A model generated the notes under the pieces. It searched no databases and was not told the origin of the DNA. It was given only the letters and a program-made list of their open reading frames with translations. The translations under genes were made by a program, and so were the position numbers. Below are positions 41,484-48,502 of a DNA stretch of 64,000 bases, piece by piece; within the stretch, counting starts at the first letter, position 1, and each line of letters begins with the position of its first letter. Source of the DNA: JACCXE01 sp963718605 (GTDB taxonomy: Bacteria; Actinomycetota; Acidimicrobiia; Acidimicrobiales; JACCXE01); the NCBI GenBank assembly GCA_963718605.1, contig OY970363.1, positions 1,860,001 to 1,924,000 on the forward strand, read 5' to 3'.

Positions 41484-44020
41484 ACCTCGTTCTCGCCGCT
41501 GAAGGGGGGTACCAGGCATTCAAGCTTCAAGGCGGAGAATTCCTGGTGCTGGCCCTGTCGGGCGCGTCGGCGATTCTCGCCATCCTCGTGGGCTTTGCTC
41601 TGATGCGCGGCGTTCTCGCCGCGGACCAGGGCACCCCGAAGATGATCGAGATTGCCACCGCGATCCAAGAAGGCGCCCTCGCTTATCTCAAGCGTCAGTT
41701 CCGCACGATCGGCGTCATCCTGATCCCGGTCGCGGCCGTCGTGTTCTTCACCTCGACCGAAGTCATCAAGCCCAACGGCGACACTGCATTGTCCTTCGGG
41801 CAATCGGCGCTATTCCGCACGATCGCGTTCGTGCTCGGTGGTGTCGCGTCGGCGCTCGCTGGCTATATCGGCATGACGCTCGCAACCCGGGGCAACGTGC
41901 GCACGGCTGCGGCCGCGCGTGATGGCTCGATGGCGGCCGCGCTCAAAGTGGCGTTCCGCACCGGCGGCGTCGCCGGCATGTTCACCGTCGGCCTGGGTCT
42001 GCTCGGTGCCACGGCGATCATCGCGATCTTCCAGAACACCAGCTCGGCGATCCTCATCGGCTTCGGCTTCGGTGGCTCGCTGCTCGCGCTGTTCCTGCGC
42101 GTCGGCGGCGGCATCTTCACGAAGGCGGCTGACGTTGGCGCCGACCTCGTAGGCAAGGTCGAAGCGGGCATCCCCGAAGACGACCCCCGCAACCCGGCCA
42201 CTATCGCTGACAACGTCGGCGACAACGTGGGCGACTGCGCCGGTATGGCCGCCGACCTGTTCGAGAGCTACGAGGTCACCCTCGTCGCGTCGATCATCCT
42301 CGGCGTGGCGGCGTTCAAGTCGGTCGGCATGAACCCGGCCCTGGGCCTCGTGTTCCCGCTGGCGGCTCGTGCCGTTGGCGTGATCGCGTCAATCGCCGGC
42401 GTCTACGCCGTGCGGGCGAAGGAAGGCGAGACCAACGCCCTCAAGCCGATCAACCGCGGGTTCTTTACCGCCAGCGTGATCACACTGATCGGCACGCTCG
42501 CGCTTGCCATCGGTTATGTCGGCAACGAGAGCCTCTCGGGTGAGACGACGAACGTCGGTTGGAAGTGCTTCTTCGCCGTAGCCATCGGCATCGTCCTGGC
42601 GCAGGTGGTCAGCCGCCTCACCGAGTACTTCACCGGCACGCACTACGGCCCGGTGCAAGAGATTGCTCGTGCCGCTCGCACCGGTCCCGCGACCACGGTT
42701 CTGTCCGGTACCGCGTCCGGTCTCGAGAGCTCGGTCTACGCCATCATCGCCATTGCGGTCGCCATCGGTGCGGCCATCGGCCTCGGCGGCGGCAACCTGC
42801 AGCTGTCGCTCTACCTCGTCGCTCTGTGCGGCATGGGCATGCTCGCCACGACGGGCGTCATCGTGTCGGAAGACACGTTCGGCCCCGTGGCGGACAACGC
42901 CGCGGGTATCGCCGAGATGTCGGGCGAGTTCTCGGGTGAAGCCGAGAAGATCATGGTGTCGCTCGACGCCGTCGGTAATACGACCAAGGCAGTGACCAAG
43001 GGCTTCGCGATCGGCTCGGCCGTTATCGCTGCTGTCGCGCTGTTCGCCTCGTTCATCGAGACAGCGGCCGGCGAACTGCTGCCGCGCGCGCAGATCGACA
43101 AGCTGCTCACCACGTCACGTGGCGTGTTCGACGTGATCCCGATCAACGTCGCCGACCCGAAGACCTTCATCGGTCTGCTCGTCGGTGGCTCGATCGCCTT
43201 CATGTTCTCCTCGCTCGCGATCCGCGCCGTCGGCCGCACCGCCGGCGTCGTGGTGCAGGAAGTGCGTCGCCAGTTCGCGGACGGCCAGATCATGGCCGGC
43301 ACCAAGCGTCCCGACTACGCGCCCGTCATCGACATCTGCACGCGCGCATCGCTGCGCGAGCTCGCCACCCCGGCGTTGCTCGCCGTGCTTACGCCGGCCA
43401 TCATCGGCTTCGGCATCGGCTACCAAGCACTCGGCGCGTTCCTCGCCGCGGTGATCCTCACCGGTCAGCTCATGGCGAACTACCTGTCGAACTCGGGTGG
43501 CGCGTGGGACAACGCGAAGAAGTACATCGAAGACGGCAACGAGGGTGGCAAGGGTTCGGAAGCCCACAAGGCGGCCGTGATCGGCGACACCGTCGGCGAC
43601 CCCTTCAAGGACACCGCCGGCCCCGCGCTCAACCCGCTCATCAAGGTGATGAACCTGGTGTCGCTGCTGATCCTTCCGGCTGTCATCAAGATGCGCGACA
43701 ACGACGGCGGTCGCTACACCATCGCCGGTATCTCGCTGCTCATCCTGATCGGTGCGATCGCGTTCTCGAAGCGCGACACCGGTGAGTTCGGCGGCGACGC
43801 TTCCCTCGGCGCCGCGTCCGCGGTTGAGACCACGTCGGTCTCCGCCGCAGTTGCCGACGTGCTCGACGACGACGTCACCGTCCGCCGCGCCCCGGCGAAG
43901 AAGGCTCCGGCCAAGAAAGCTCCGGCCAAGAAGGCAGTCGCCGCCACGAAGGCCCCGGCCGCGAAGTCGGCTGCACCGGCGAAGAAGGCACCAGCCAAGA
44001 AAGCTGCTGCTCGCCGCTAA
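41480..44020 (+). CDS. hppA: membrane-bound H+-translocating pyrophosphatase, K+-independent type
   Basis: An 846-aa integral enzyme that hydrolyses PPi and pumps protons. About 16 membrane helices. Catalytic motifs: DVGADLVGKVEAGIPEDDPRNPA with the acidic Mg-PPi ligands, DNVGDNVGDCAGMAADLFESYE, and DTVGDPFKDTAGPALNPLIKV near the end. DAVGNTTKAVTKGFAIGSA has the Lys that marks K+-independent H+ pumps. The last 45 residues are an AKKAP-repeat basic tail, histone-like and rare in this family. GTG start with AAAGGAA upstream. Confidence 0.93.
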   Translation: MNLVLAAEGGYQAFKLQGGEFLVLALSGASAILAILVGFALMRGVLAADQGTPKMIEIATAIQEGALAYLKRQFRTIGVILIPVAAVVFFTSTEVIKPNGDTALSFGQSALFRTIAFVLGGVASALAGYIGMTLATRGNVRTAAAARDGSMAAALKVAFRTGGVAGMFTVGLGLLGATAIIAIFQNTSSAILIGFGFGGSLLALFLRVGGGIFTKAADVGADLVGKVEAGIPEDDPRNPATIADNVGDNVGDCAGMAADLFESYEVTLVASIILGVAAFKSVGMNPALGLVFPLAARAVGVIASIAGVYAVRAKEGETNALKPINRGFFTASVITLIGTLALAIGYVGNESLSGETTNVGWKCFFAVAIGIVLAQVVSRLTEYFTGTHYGPVQEIARAARTGPATTVLSGTASGLESSVYAIIAIAVAIGAAIGLGGGNLQLSLYLVALCGMGMLATTGVIVSEDTFGPVADNAAGIAEMSGEFSGEAEKIMVSLDAVGNTTKAVTKGFAIGSAVIAAVALFASFIETAAGELLPRAQIDKLLTTSRGVFDVIPINVADPKTFIGLLVGGSIAFMFSSLAIRAVGRTAGVVVQEVRRQFADGQIMAGTKRPDYAPVIDICTRASLRELATPALLAVLTPAIIGFGIGYQALGAFLAAVILTGQLMANYLSNSGGAWDNAKKYIEDGNEGGKGSEAHKAAVIGDTVGDPFKDTAGPALNPLIKVMNLVSLLILPAVIKMRDNDGGRYTIAGISLLILIGAIAFSKRDTGEFGGDASLGAASAVETTSVSAAVADVLDDDVTVRRAPAKKAPAKKAPAKKAVAATKAPAAKSAAPAKKAPAKKAAARR

Positions 44021-44046
44021 CGCTTCACCTGCTTTACCGCTCCACC

Positions 44047-44095
44047 GAACTGGGCGCACCCGATGCCGGAAACCGGCACCAGGTGCGCCCAGTTC
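44047..44095. terminator. long compound hairpin between convergent hppA and SRPBCC genes
   Basis: Outer perfect 14-bp stem, GAACTGGGCGCACC (44047-44060) with GGTGCGCCCAGTTC (44082-44095), and inner stem TGCCGG-AAA-CCGGCA, separated by a 3x3 internal loop. No strong T-run on either side; probably a bidirectional terminator. Confidence 0.6.
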
Positions 44096-44101
44096 GCTGT
44101 T

Positions 44102-44575
44102 TTAGGGGACGCGTTGCTTCGTCGCGATGGTCGCGAGCGCGTCGAGGGACGCGGCCACTTCTCGTTCGAGTTGACGACTCCGCATCGGTGCGGCGAATCG
44201 CTGCCGAAAGAACGTCTGCGGGTAGCCGTGCCAGCGAACGGTCACTTCGCTACGTCCGGACCGGTCCACAACGGTCCAGAACCAATCGATGTAGGACGGG
44301 TTCCGGTCCTCGGAGGTCGAGGAGTACACGAAGCGCCAGTTGTCGAAGTCGACGTGCTGCACTGTCGAGCGGCTCTTCCACTTCGGTAGCCGGGGGACGT
44401 GGATGCGCACGAGCCACTCGGTGCCCTCGGCCAGCTGTGGCGGCCGCTCGATGATCGCATCGATCGCGGCGTTCCACTCGGGCAGGCGGTCGACGTCGGT
44501 GATCACGTCGAACACGCGCGCGGCGGGCCCGTCGACGATCCGGCTCGCCTCGCCCCGAAACTGCGGTTCGTTCAT
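44102..44575 (-). CDS. SRPBCC (polyketide-cyclase/START-like) family protein
   Basis: A 157-aa ligand-binding-fold protein. Family look: ASRIVDGPAARVFDVITDVDRLPEWNAAIDAII at the N-terminus, then strands with STVQHVDFDNWRFVYSSTS, and a long C-terminal helix REVAASLDALATIA. No catalytic residues evident; these proteins bind hydrophobic ligands or act in stress. It overlaps the upstream cupin gene by 4 nt. Confidence 0.8.
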   Translation of the reverse strand: MNEPQFRGEASRIVDGPAARVFDVITDVDRLPEWNAAIDAIIERPPQLAEGTEWLVRIHVPRLPKWKSRSTVQHVDFDNWRFVYSSTSEDRNPSYIDWFWTVVDRSGRSEVTVRWHGYPQTFFRQRFAAPMRSRQLEREVAASLDALATIATKQRVP

Positions 44576-44949
44576 GACGTCTGTGCCTGCATGAACGCCC
44601 GGATCGCGTTGTCGGTTGCCTTCAACTCGTCGGCGGGGCTGAACATCACGGTTTCGGTGCCGGCGATGATCTCGGTCGGGACGTGTCCCGGCGACATGTA
44701 GAACGCATCGCCGGCTTCGAAGACCTCTTCACGGTCGCTGTACTTGACGGTCCAGCGGCCCTTGATCACGTAGCCCCAGTGCGGGCACTGGCACTGCCCA
44801 CCGGGCAGACCGGCGAGCATTCCCGTCATGTCTTGGGTTTCGCGGACCTCAAGAAAGCCAACGGTTTGGCTCCCGAGATCCTGGTGGCGATCAACGACTA
44901 CGCCAAAGTCCTCGACCTCGGCGGCGGTGCTGGCGGAAAAGTTCGGCAT
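44572..44949 (-). CDS. cupin-domain protein
   Basis: A 125-aa single cupin. Motif 1 region GGQCQCPHWGYVIKGRWTVKY and motif 2 FEAGDAFYMSPGHVP supply His/Glu-like ligands but in a divergent set (C, H and H), so metal binding is uncertain. Residue V3-E30 is variable. AAGGAG lies well spaced before the ATG at 44949. Operon with the SRPBCC gene. Function unknown. Confidence 0.75.
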   Translation of the reverse strand: MPNFSASTAAEVEDFGVVVDRHQDLGSQTVGFLEVRETQDMTGMLAGLPGGQCQCPHWGYVIKGRWTVKYSDREEVFEAGDAFYMSPGHVPTEIIAGTETVMFSPADELKATDNAIRAFMQAQTS

Positions 44950-45032
44950 GGTGCGCTCCTTCGTTGTGGTTGACACAAGCGAAGGTACGGACGCGCCGCG
45001 TTGGAGCCATGAGGCATCTGCCCCATCTTTGA

Positions 45033-46589
45033 TCAGTCGGTGAGGAGGCCGTGCTGCATCGCGAAGAGGCTCGCGGTCGAGCGGCTGGTCGCGCCGATCT
45101 TCGTATAGATGTGTTCGACGTGGTTGCCCGCGGTCTTCGGCGAGATCACCAGCTGGGCGGCGATGGCCTTGTTCGTCAGGCCGCGGGCCACGAGTCGCAG
45201 CACCTCGACTTCACGCGCCGTGAGCCCCGCGACGTCGTCGCGGCGGCGGGACACGCGGTGGCCGGCGACGGTCAGCACGGCGTCCACCGCGTCGGCGTCG
45301 AGGCGTCCGGCCCTGACCTCGGCGCGCAGTTCGCTGGCGGCGTCCTCGGCGCCACGCGCCTCGCGGTGCGGACGGGGCTCGCGCATCGACTGGTACGCGT
45401 CGGCGGCGGCCAGCGTGCGCGCCGGCCGCGAGATCGCGCCGCCGGTCAGGCCGCCGGGGTACCCCGACCCGTCCAGCCGCTCGCGGTACTGCACCGCGAT
45501 GGCTGACAGTTCGGCCAGCTTGGGAGACTGGCTCAGCATGCGCTGCGTGAAATACGGGTGGAGGCGAACGCGCTCCCATTCGCCCGTGCCGAGCGAACCG
45601 GGCTTGTCCCAGATCGCGTTGGACACACCTAGCCGGCCGAAACCCGAAACGAGCGCGGCGCGCCGCAGCGTCCGTGCTTCTAATGCGGTCATGCCGAGAT
45701 GCGCGCCCGCGGCGTGCGCGAGTTCCGCGACCGCGGCGGAGTGACCAAGCGTGTACGGCGACTTGAGGTCGACAAACGTTGCAACCGCTGCCAGCGCTTG
45801 GTCGAACTCGTCTTCGGTCAAGGACCGCGACAGCGACGGCTCGCTATCGATTACAGCCGCCCACATGTTGATGTCCTGCAGCCCCTCGAGGATTGTCTCC
45901 GTGTTCGCACACAGCAGGTCGGTCAAGGCTGGGTCGAACTGCTTGCCGGAGTTCTTGCGCGCCATCGCCGTCGCCGCGTCGACGCCGCCAACTCGATGTG
46001 CCGCTTCCACGAACTCGGCGAGTTGTGTGACGCGGGCCGCGCGCGGGATCCCGTCGCCCTTGAGCTTCCCGGGCCACCCCTTGCCGTCCCACTGTTCGTA
46101 GGAACCGCCAACCGCGGCTTGGACTTCGTCGTCGAAGCCCAGCTCCTTTGCGAATGCGCGGGCCAACGCCGCGTGCGTGTCGATCATGTTGGCGACTTCC
46201 TTGCGGCCGTAGACGGCGAAGTCGAGGCCGATGCGGAAGCGTTGCAGCAGCGGGCGGCCGATGCCGCCCATGAACTTCACCTGGTTAGCCGCGGCGCGCG
46301 CGCCACGAATGCCGTGGGTGTACTTGCCTTCCTTCAGACGAATGTCATCGCCGAACCACTTCGCTTGTTCGTGCGCGTCGGTGTGGCAGGCGACGTTTAC
46401 GAGCAACGACGAGTTGTAGACCACCGATCGCTCCGCTGGGTCGAATTCGAGCAGGTCCGCCATCCGCAACGCGATCACGGTCTGTCTCAGTACATGCTCC
46501 ATCGGCTGGTTGAAGCCGAGGTCGACACCGAGCGATAGCGCGGCGAGTAACTCCGCCAGCCGAATGCGCGTGCTTTCCACGGCGACCAT
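45033..46589 (-). CDS. degenerate HD-GYP-like regulator with LuxR C-terminal HTH
   Basis: A 518-aa protein. Two HD-GYP-type halves: the first (about 1-215) with HTDAHEQAKWFGDD and EQWDGKGWPGKLKGDGIPRAA; the second (about 255-415) with ERLDGSGYPGGLTGGAISRPAR. The second lacks the histidine before ERLDGSGYP and the HD pair, so it is probably inactive. The C-terminal 65 residues are a LuxR HTH (LTAREVEVLRLVARGLTNKAIAAQL). Role may be transcription control by a ligand. Its ATG shares a base with the cyclase stop. Confidence 0.78.
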   Translation of the reverse strand: MVAVESTRIRLAELLAALSLGVDLGFNQPMEHVLRQTVIALRMADLLEFDPAERSVVYNSSLLVNVACHTDAHEQAKWFGDDIRLKEGKYTHGIRGARAAANQVKFMGGIGRPLLQRFRIGLDFAVYGRKEVANMIDTHAALARAFAKELGFDDEVQAAVGGSYEQWDGKGWPGKLKGDGIPRAARVTQLAEFVEAAHRVGGVDAATAMARKNSGKQFDPALTDLLCANTETILEGLQDINMWAAVIDSEPSLSRSLTEDEFDQALAAVATFVDLKSPYTLGHSAAVAELAHAAGAHLGMTALEARTLRRAALVSGFGRLGVSNAIWDKPGSLGTGEWERVRLHPYFTQRMLSQSPKLAELSAIAVQYRERLDGSGYPGGLTGGAISRPARTLAAADAYQSMREPRPHREARGAEDAASELRAEVRAGRLDADAVDAVLTVAGHRVSRRRDDVAGLTAREVEVLRLVARGLTNKAIAAQLVISPKTAGNHVEHIYTKIGATSRSTASLFAMQHGLLTD

Positions 46590-47539
46590 TATCGAATTGC
46601 TAACGCATTCGGTGGCGACGCGACGCCGTTGAGCAGGTTGAGCGGCGCCGACGTGAACATGAACGTGTAGCGCCCGTCCGCGGCACACGCGTCCGCGAGT
46701 GCCGGCAGGTTGAACATCTCGCCCAGTGGGATGCCGAGCAGAGGCAGGAAGTGGAAGTGCCCGAAGAACTCGCCGATCTCGTCGGGGTTGGACCGGGCCG
46801 CAGCCCGCTCGTCAGCGCTCATCAAGACGCCCGGCGGCCACACCTCGATCGCCGGATTGTCGGCCCCGACGGCGGCGACGTGGTTGTTCCACAGCCATGC
46901 CGCCATGGCGCGACCCGGTCGCAGGCCCGGCGTCGCCAGTTCGCTGGACAGCGCTGACCGCGCGTCGGAATCAAGCTCCAGGTACCACTGCATCCAGCCG
47001 GTATGCACGAGCAGCACGTCGCCCACTTCGAGCGCGACTCCTTGCGCCGCGAGACAGCCGTCGAGGTCGCTCGGCTCGATCGGGTCAGCCGCCCGCTGGT
47101 CGAGCGGGCGGCCCTGGGCGGCGCGCCACCGTGCGACGTCGGCGAGCACGCCCCGTCCCACAATTCCCTTGCGCGCCCAAAAGTGGATGCCGTGGCCCTC
47201 GTCGCCGATGCCGCCGTAGTTGCCGAGCGTCGGATGGAACACGTGGCGGAACCCGTCCCACTGGCTCGAGGACTGCGTGTTCCAGTTGTGCAACACGTCG
47301 TCGCGCGACGAGGAACCGGTGTTGACTTGATGGTCGAAGGCCTCGCGCCCGAACAGTGGGGGACCGGGCAACTCCATGTTCCAGTTGAGCGCGAAGGTCT
47401 CGCCGGTTTGCACCAACGCGGCGGCGGCCACGGCGCGCTCGGGTGTCAGCAAGTTGAGCGCGCCGAACATCTCGTTGCCGGGCCACACCCCCCAGGACGA
47501 GCCGTCCGGCAGTTCGTCGTACCGCGGTAAGTCCGTCAC
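46589..47539 (-). CDS. cyclase (kynurenine-formamidase-like) family hydrolase
   Basis: A 316-aa member of the cyclase/KynB-like metal-dependent hydrolase superfamily. Visible landmarks: GALNLLTPERAVAAAALV, a metal-site region SSSQWDGFRHV in which the usual HxGTHxD is altered, GIVGRGVLADVARW and the final FNLPALADACA with FMFTSAPLNLLNGVASP. Substrate unknown. GTG at 47539 is chosen because TAGGGT ends 7 nt before it (leaderless); an in-frame GTG at 47548 is the alternative. Operon with the HD-GYP/LuxR gene. Confidence 0.8.
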   Translation of the reverse strand: MTDLPRYDELPDGSSWGVWPGNEMFGALNLLTPERAVAAAALVQTGETFALNWNMELPGPPLFGREAFDHQVNTGSSSRDDVLHNWNTQSSSQWDGFRHVFHPTLGNYGGIGDEGHGIHFWARKGIVGRGVLADVARWRAAQGRPLDQRAADPIEPSDLDGCLAAQGVALEVGDVLLVHTGWMQWYLELDSDARSALSSELATPGLRPGRAMAAWLWNNHVAAVGADNPAIEVWPPGVLMSADERAAARSNPDEIGEFFGHFHFLPLLGIPLGEMFNLPALADACAADGRYTFMFTSAPLNLLNGVASPPNALAIR

Positions 47540-47566
47540 GCGCCGCACCCTAGGACGGCGACGCCG

Positions 47567-47761
47567 TCAGTCGGTGGCGGGCTTGTTGGCGATGTTCATC
47601 GCCGCCAGCACCAACACGCTGGTCGGGGCGCGGCGCAGATCATCGGGCACCCACGTAGTGCCGCTGGTGTGCTCGAGTTGCTCGACCAGCGCGCGCCGGC
47701 AGGCGCGCCGACGGCGCAACTCAGCAGCGAGGCGGGGAGCTGTGATGACCAGAGTGTCCAC
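47567..47761 (-). CDS. small hypothetical protein
   Basis: A 64-aa frame, GTG start. The first half is Arg/Leu rich (APRLAAELRRRRACRRALVEQLE), then GTTWVPDDLRRAP and a short hydrophobic end. No family recognised, and neither a ribosome-binding site nor a leaderless promoter is clear. It fills the gap between the cyclase and DedA genes; it may not be translated. Confidence 0.3.
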   Translation of the reverse strand: MDTLVITAPRLAAELRRRRACRRALVEQLEHTSGTTWVPDDLRRAPTSVLVLAAMNIANKPATD

Positions 47762-47818
47762 CGTGCGCCTCTTGGCCTGTGGACGACAAGGGCCTAAAGG
47801 CTGTGGACAGCGTGTGAA

Positions 47819-48421
47819 TTATGCGTTCTCGCGGCGTGATCGACGGATTTCCAACACGACAGGTATCAGAGAGAGGAAAACAATCACCGCGATGGCCGGC
47901 AGTAGGTACTTGTCGATTGACGGCACCGTCTTGCCCAAGATGTGGCCGAGCATGATCACGCCAACGGACCACAACACGCCCCCAACCAGGTTGAACATGG
48001 CAAACGTGCGCCACTTCATCTCGCCGATTCCGGCCACGATCGGAGCGAACGTGCGCACGATGGGCACGAAGCGCGCCAATACGATCGTTCGGCTTCCATA
48101 CCGGTCGAAGTAGCTCTGCGCCTTCTCGACGTACTCCTGTTTGAACAACCGAGAGTCGGGCCGCCGGAACAGCGTGGGGCCGACGCGCTGGCCGAATTGG
48201 TAGCCGACCTGGTCCCCGACGACGGCCGCGACCGCGCACCCGATCAGGATCACTGCAAGGTTCAACTTGCCCTGGCTGGCCAGCAAACCTGCGGTGAACA
48301 GCAGCGAGTCCCCTGGGAGAAAGAAGCCAATGAGCAGGCCCGATTCGGCGAAAATCACCAGGATCAGACCGACGGTCCCGAAGGTCTCGATGAGGTCGTG
48401 CGGGTTCAGCAAGTTGGACAT
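47819..48421 (-). CDS. DedA/SNARE-associated family membrane protein
   Basis: A 200-aa inner-membrane protein. Family motifs: FAESGLLIGFFLPGDSLLFTAGLLA (residues 25-50), GDQVGYQFGQRVGP, and the ARFVPIVRTFAPIVAGIGEM segment. DedA proteins are lipid scramblases/flippases needed for membrane homeostasis. TAACGT on the minus strand ends 8 nt before the ATG (leaderless). Divergent from topA. Confidence 0.9.
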   Translation of the reverse strand: MSNLLNPHDLIETFGTVGLILVIFAESGLLIGFFLPGDSLLFTAGLLASQGKLNLAVILIGCAVAAVVGDQVGYQFGQRVGPTLFRRPDSRLFKQEYVEKAQSYFDRYGSRTIVLARFVPIVRTFAPIVAGIGEMKWRTFAMFNLVGGVLWSVGVIMLGHILGKTVPSIDKYLLPAIAVIVFLSLIPVVLEIRRSRRENA

Positions 48422-48502
48422 CGGCGGGGACGTTAAACGGTGTCTCGGCGGATCCGGCGTTTGACAGAACCGGATTCGTCTGCCAACGCTGGAAAAAGAG
48501 TT

